A stretch of DNA of 7,445 nt from contig SLDF01000368.1 of assembly GCA_007125435.1 (NCBI GenBank), forward strand, positions 1 to 7,445, written 5' to 3'. Shown piece by piece: positions 4,987-7,445 of this stretch (position 1 is the first letter of the stretch; the number at the start of each line of letters is the position of its first letter). The DNA is from Saprospiraceae bacterium. Lineage in GTDB: Bacteria; Bacteroidota; Bacteroidia; Chitinophagales; Saprospiraceae. The notes under the pieces are model-generated. The model worked only from the letters and a program-made list of their open reading frames with translations, was not told where the DNA came from and searched no databases. Position numbers and translations under genes: made by a program.

Positions 4987-7445
4987 TTAAATTCCTATGT
5001 TTTGCATTCTGTAGACGCCAAGTCCGGCAAGTGCAAGGATCATGATTCCGCCGGCCCACAGGAGAGGTTTTGATAATCTCCGTACAATGGTAGTTTCAGT
5101 GCCATAGTAGACTATACCCGACCAATAGAAGGGATGCTTGAGTTCTCCCTTAGCGGTCGATATGAATTCTAGCTTAGCTTGATGGAGGGCCTGGTCGACT
5201 GTCAGACCATTGTTTAAGTGGTTATAAAATGCTTCAATGATGACATTAGTGTTCTCTTCATCAACAGGCCATAGGGTCATGACCAGATTAGGAGAACCTG
5301 CATAGGCAAATGCTCTGGCTAAAGACACCATGCCTTCACCGGCTTTTATTTGACCAACAGCCGTTTCACAAGCCGTCAATACGGTGCACTTTGATTTGAA
5401 GTCCATGTTGAAAATCTTATCGGCACTCAGCAATTCAGAAGTATTATCTTCGCCATATAAGACAAGAAAGGAACTCAATGGTTCATTATCATTGGCAACA
5501 GCATGAGTGGCAAAATGAAGTACCTTGGTGGAGGAGCAATACTTTTTCAAATTTTCTATGGTAGCTTCGTGGCCCTCAAGTAATGTGCCGTTCATAAGCT
5601 GACTTATACGACGTGATGTTTCCAGAGCAAAAGGCTGGTGCGCATACTTGTTTTTATCGTTGAGTTCTTTAGGGAGATTGGAATGATCTTTGAATCCCGG
5701 CACTAATCCGAGCCAGCTTAGGTCATATTGCCTTCTTTTATTGTACTTTGATATCTGCAAGGACACAGTAGGGCTGTATGAATACTGAATGAGATGATTG
5801 TGGATAACATACGATTGGCGTATATTTTCTTCTCCAGGAGTAGGTAATGCCTCGAAGTTGACGTAATAGAGTATGTTGTCAGGTATAATAATAAGTTCGT
5901 GTGTAATAAGTAATGGTTCGATGGGCTGGATGAGGTATGTATATAGGATATGGCCTAGACTATCGACATTATTCATGTCTATGTTTTGCATCTTAAGATA
6001 CCAGTCGAGCGTCAATCTCTCCAATTGTTTATCGATATCTACTCGGACAAAATGAAGGTCGTCTTTGCGCACGACATGTATTAACAACATGGTGTCTAGC
6101 CATGTATATTGTACCATTGTATGTTTCTTGTCCAGTAAAGTCTTCTGCACATCTGCAACAGTGGCATGCTCCAGATTGAACTTTAAGTCATAATACGCTG
6201 GGTAATTGGATTCAAGCTTTTTTATGAATACATCATATTCTGCCTTTGCATTGAGGTATTCATTTTTAATAGACAGGTATACGGTAGAGTCTTCCTGAGA
6301 AGTCTCAGATAGCAGATCATATATGGAGTTGACCTTTGTTTTCAAGGCGACTTCTGTTTTTGATAGAGAGTCAGGAATATTGATATCTTGCCTTGCCAGC
6401 CGGTCTCTCATGATTTCTTGAATTTTCAAGGCCCTTGCCTTTTGGGAAAACTCAAATGCTTTTTCGGCCCATTGGTCATCACTGCTGAGATTGTAGTATT
6501 CATAACACAGCAGCATCGCTTTTTTGAAAATATTTTCCGATCTGCTTTGCAAGTCTTCTCGGTCTTTTAAGCCACCATAGACCTTGATAAGCCGATTAAA
6601 TTCTTGATCAATATACTCATATAATTGGATTTGATATGTCAGTTTTTCTTCAGGAGAGATATGGTCTGCTAATGAAAGCTGCTTGATTTTGAGTTCAAGG
6701 AGCCTGATCAAGTGGGGGTGTTTATCAATCAATTCATATGGCGGTATGTTTTCGGCGAAGGAGCTATCAGGACTTACACCGGCTAATAGCTCTCTGTCAA
6801 TTATGGCTTTAGCACTATCCTGTTCTAAATGCTCTAAATGGAGGTTTGCTCTATACAAGTTATTTTCAATGGTGTGAAAGTGTCTCGGACCGACAAGTGC
6901 TTTGTACATTTCTTGAGCCAGATCTGCATAGTATAGGGCGCTATCTAAAACACCTAACTCTTCAAAAGACTCTGCCATCCAATGCCAGCCGTGTGCTATT
7001 TTTGGGTGTTGGTCGCCATACCATTCTTTGGCAGACAGAGTGTAGAGTCGAGCGTACTGCAAAGCTTCCTGATGATTGTCTTTTGCGTCTTCGAGTGTTC
7101 TGCGGAGAGCATATAGGTTGATGATATTGGCATCGATATTTTCTTCTGTTCTGTTAATGACAGCAATTGCTTTTTGCAGGTAGGCATTGGCGGATTCATA
7201 TTTTCCAAGATCATTGAGCTGAGATACCAATGATATGTATACCCTTATTTTCATTCCATCAGAGACATCCGGCGTATTATCCATCAATGACTCTGCCAAG
7301 GTCAGCATTTTTATTGTATTATCATAGTCGAAGTATTTGCTATAGTTATAGGACTTATTATAATAGTTCATGATGAGCTCAGTGGGTCGATTGGCGAGGG
7401 TGTTGAGACGGATTGCTTCATCCAAAATATCGTTAGCCTCAGAGA
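4987..7445 (-). CDS. TPR-CHAT cysteine protease with C-terminal membrane anchor (5' end outside window)
   Basis: The frame is open to the window edge: six further in-frame codons (S-E-A-N-D-I) precede the TTG codon at 7425-7423, and that stretch continues a TPR helix, so the true start is off-window. Counting the TTG as residue 1, 812 residues follow. Residues 1 to about 345 are helical repeats of TPR type (for example YESANAYLQKAIAVI and DSALYYADLAQEMYKALVG). A helical linker spans about 350-430, and the CHAT domain about 435-780. CHAT is a separase/caspase-like protease fold; the expected dyad is present as His641 in VLHFATHA and Cys686 in LTACETAVG, with downstream GEGMVSLARAF, LWPVDEENT and KHPFYWSGIVYYG also typical. 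A single hydrophobic helix (about 787-806) ends the protein. TPR-CHAT proteins act in cell-death and CRISPR-linked (Csx29) systems; the substrate here is unknown and no gasdermin gene is visible. It converges with the channel-subunit gene. Confidence 0.9.
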   Translation of the reverse strand, partial: SEANDILDEAIRLNTLANRPTELIMNYYNKSYNYSKYFDYDNTIKMLTLAESLMDNTPDVSDGMKIRVYISLVSQLNDLGKYESANAYLQKAIAVINRTEENIDANIINLYALRRTLEDAKDNHQEALQYARLYTLSAKEWYGDQHPKIAHGWHWMAESFEELGVLDSALYYADLAQEMYKALVGPRHFHTIENNLYRANLHLEHLEQDSAKAIIDRELLAGVSPDSSFAENIPPYELIDKHPHLIRLLELKIKQLSLADHISPEEKLTYQIQLYEYIDQEFNRLIKVYGGLKDREDLQSRSENIFKKAMLLCYEYYNLSSDDQWAEKAFEFSQKARALKIQEIMRDRLARQDINIPDSLSKTEVALKTKVNSIYDLLSETSQEDSTVYLSIKNEYLNAKAEYDVFIKKLESNYPAYYDLKFNLEHATVADVQKTLLDKKHTMVQYTWLDTMLLIHVVRKDDLHFVRVDIDKQLERLTLDWYLKMQNIDMNNVDSLGHILYTYLIQPIEPLLITHELIIIPDNILYYVNFEALPTPGEENIRQSYVIHNHLIQYSYSPTVSLQISKYNKRRQYDLSWLGLVPGFKDHSNLPKELNDKNKYAHQPFALETSRRISQLMNGTLLEGHEATIENLKKYCSSTKVLHFATHAVANDNEPLSSFLVLYGEDNTSELLSADKIFNMDFKSKCTVLTACETAVGQIKAGEGMVSLARAFAYAGSPNLVMTLWPVDEENTNVIIEAFYNHLNNGLTVDQALHQAKLEFISTAKGELKHPFYWSGIVYYGTETTIVRRLSKPLLWAGGIMILALAGLGVYRMQNIGI

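Noticed and set aside
7423..7425. TTG at 7425-7423 as the true start of the CHAT gene
   Set aside because: The frame stays open upstream to the window edge and the upstream codons continue a TPR helix, so it is an internal Leu codon.

Overview
The window looks like chromosomal DNA of a Bacteroidota bacterium, probably of the Saprospiria type. This rests on a PorT-like outer-membrane barrel with a Bacteroidota-style signal peptide, AT-rich leaders with weak Shine-Dalgarno sites, a TPR-CHAT protein with a C-terminal membrane anchor, and intergenic repeat families that I recall from that phylum. The taxonomic guess comes from sequence style and was not checked by any search.

Layout: bases 1-1278 hold no credible gene and are a patchwork of repeats. 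A purine-rich array (about 1-460) contains a near-perfect 178-bp tandem duplication. It is followed by a strong imperfect hairpin (609-658), small GC-rich hairpins (about 700-915), and a 163-bp dispersed-repeat-like element with a long double palindrome (957-1119). A secreted beta-barrel gene lies at 1279-2010, with a hairpin after its stop. A compact three-gene plus-strand unit follows: a double zinc-ribbon protein (2255-2635), a MotB/ExbD-like membrane protein with a coiled coil and a C-terminal beta-rich region (2632-3561), and a MotA/TolQ/ExbB-like channel subunit (3598-4365), ended by a terminator-like hairpin. About 620 bases without a gene follow (4366-4986), again with hairpins. From 7445 down to 4987 on the minus strand runs the 3' part of a TPR-CHAT cysteine-protease gene whose start lies outside the window.

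The most interesting content is the three-gene unit. The first two genes overlap by four bases and the third starts 36 bases later, so they are probably co-expressed. The second and third look like the B and A subunits of an ion-driven membrane motor of the MotAB/ExbBD/ZorAB class. The B subunit lacks a recognisable OmpA-type peptidoglycan-binding domain, and the A subunit lacks a long cytoplasmic tail, so neither a flagellar stator nor a Zorya system fits. The cytosolic zinc-ribbon protein is a candidate regulator or adaptor. A convergent CHAT protease next door is the kind of effector found in bacterial conflict systems, but any functional link between the two transcription units is inference.
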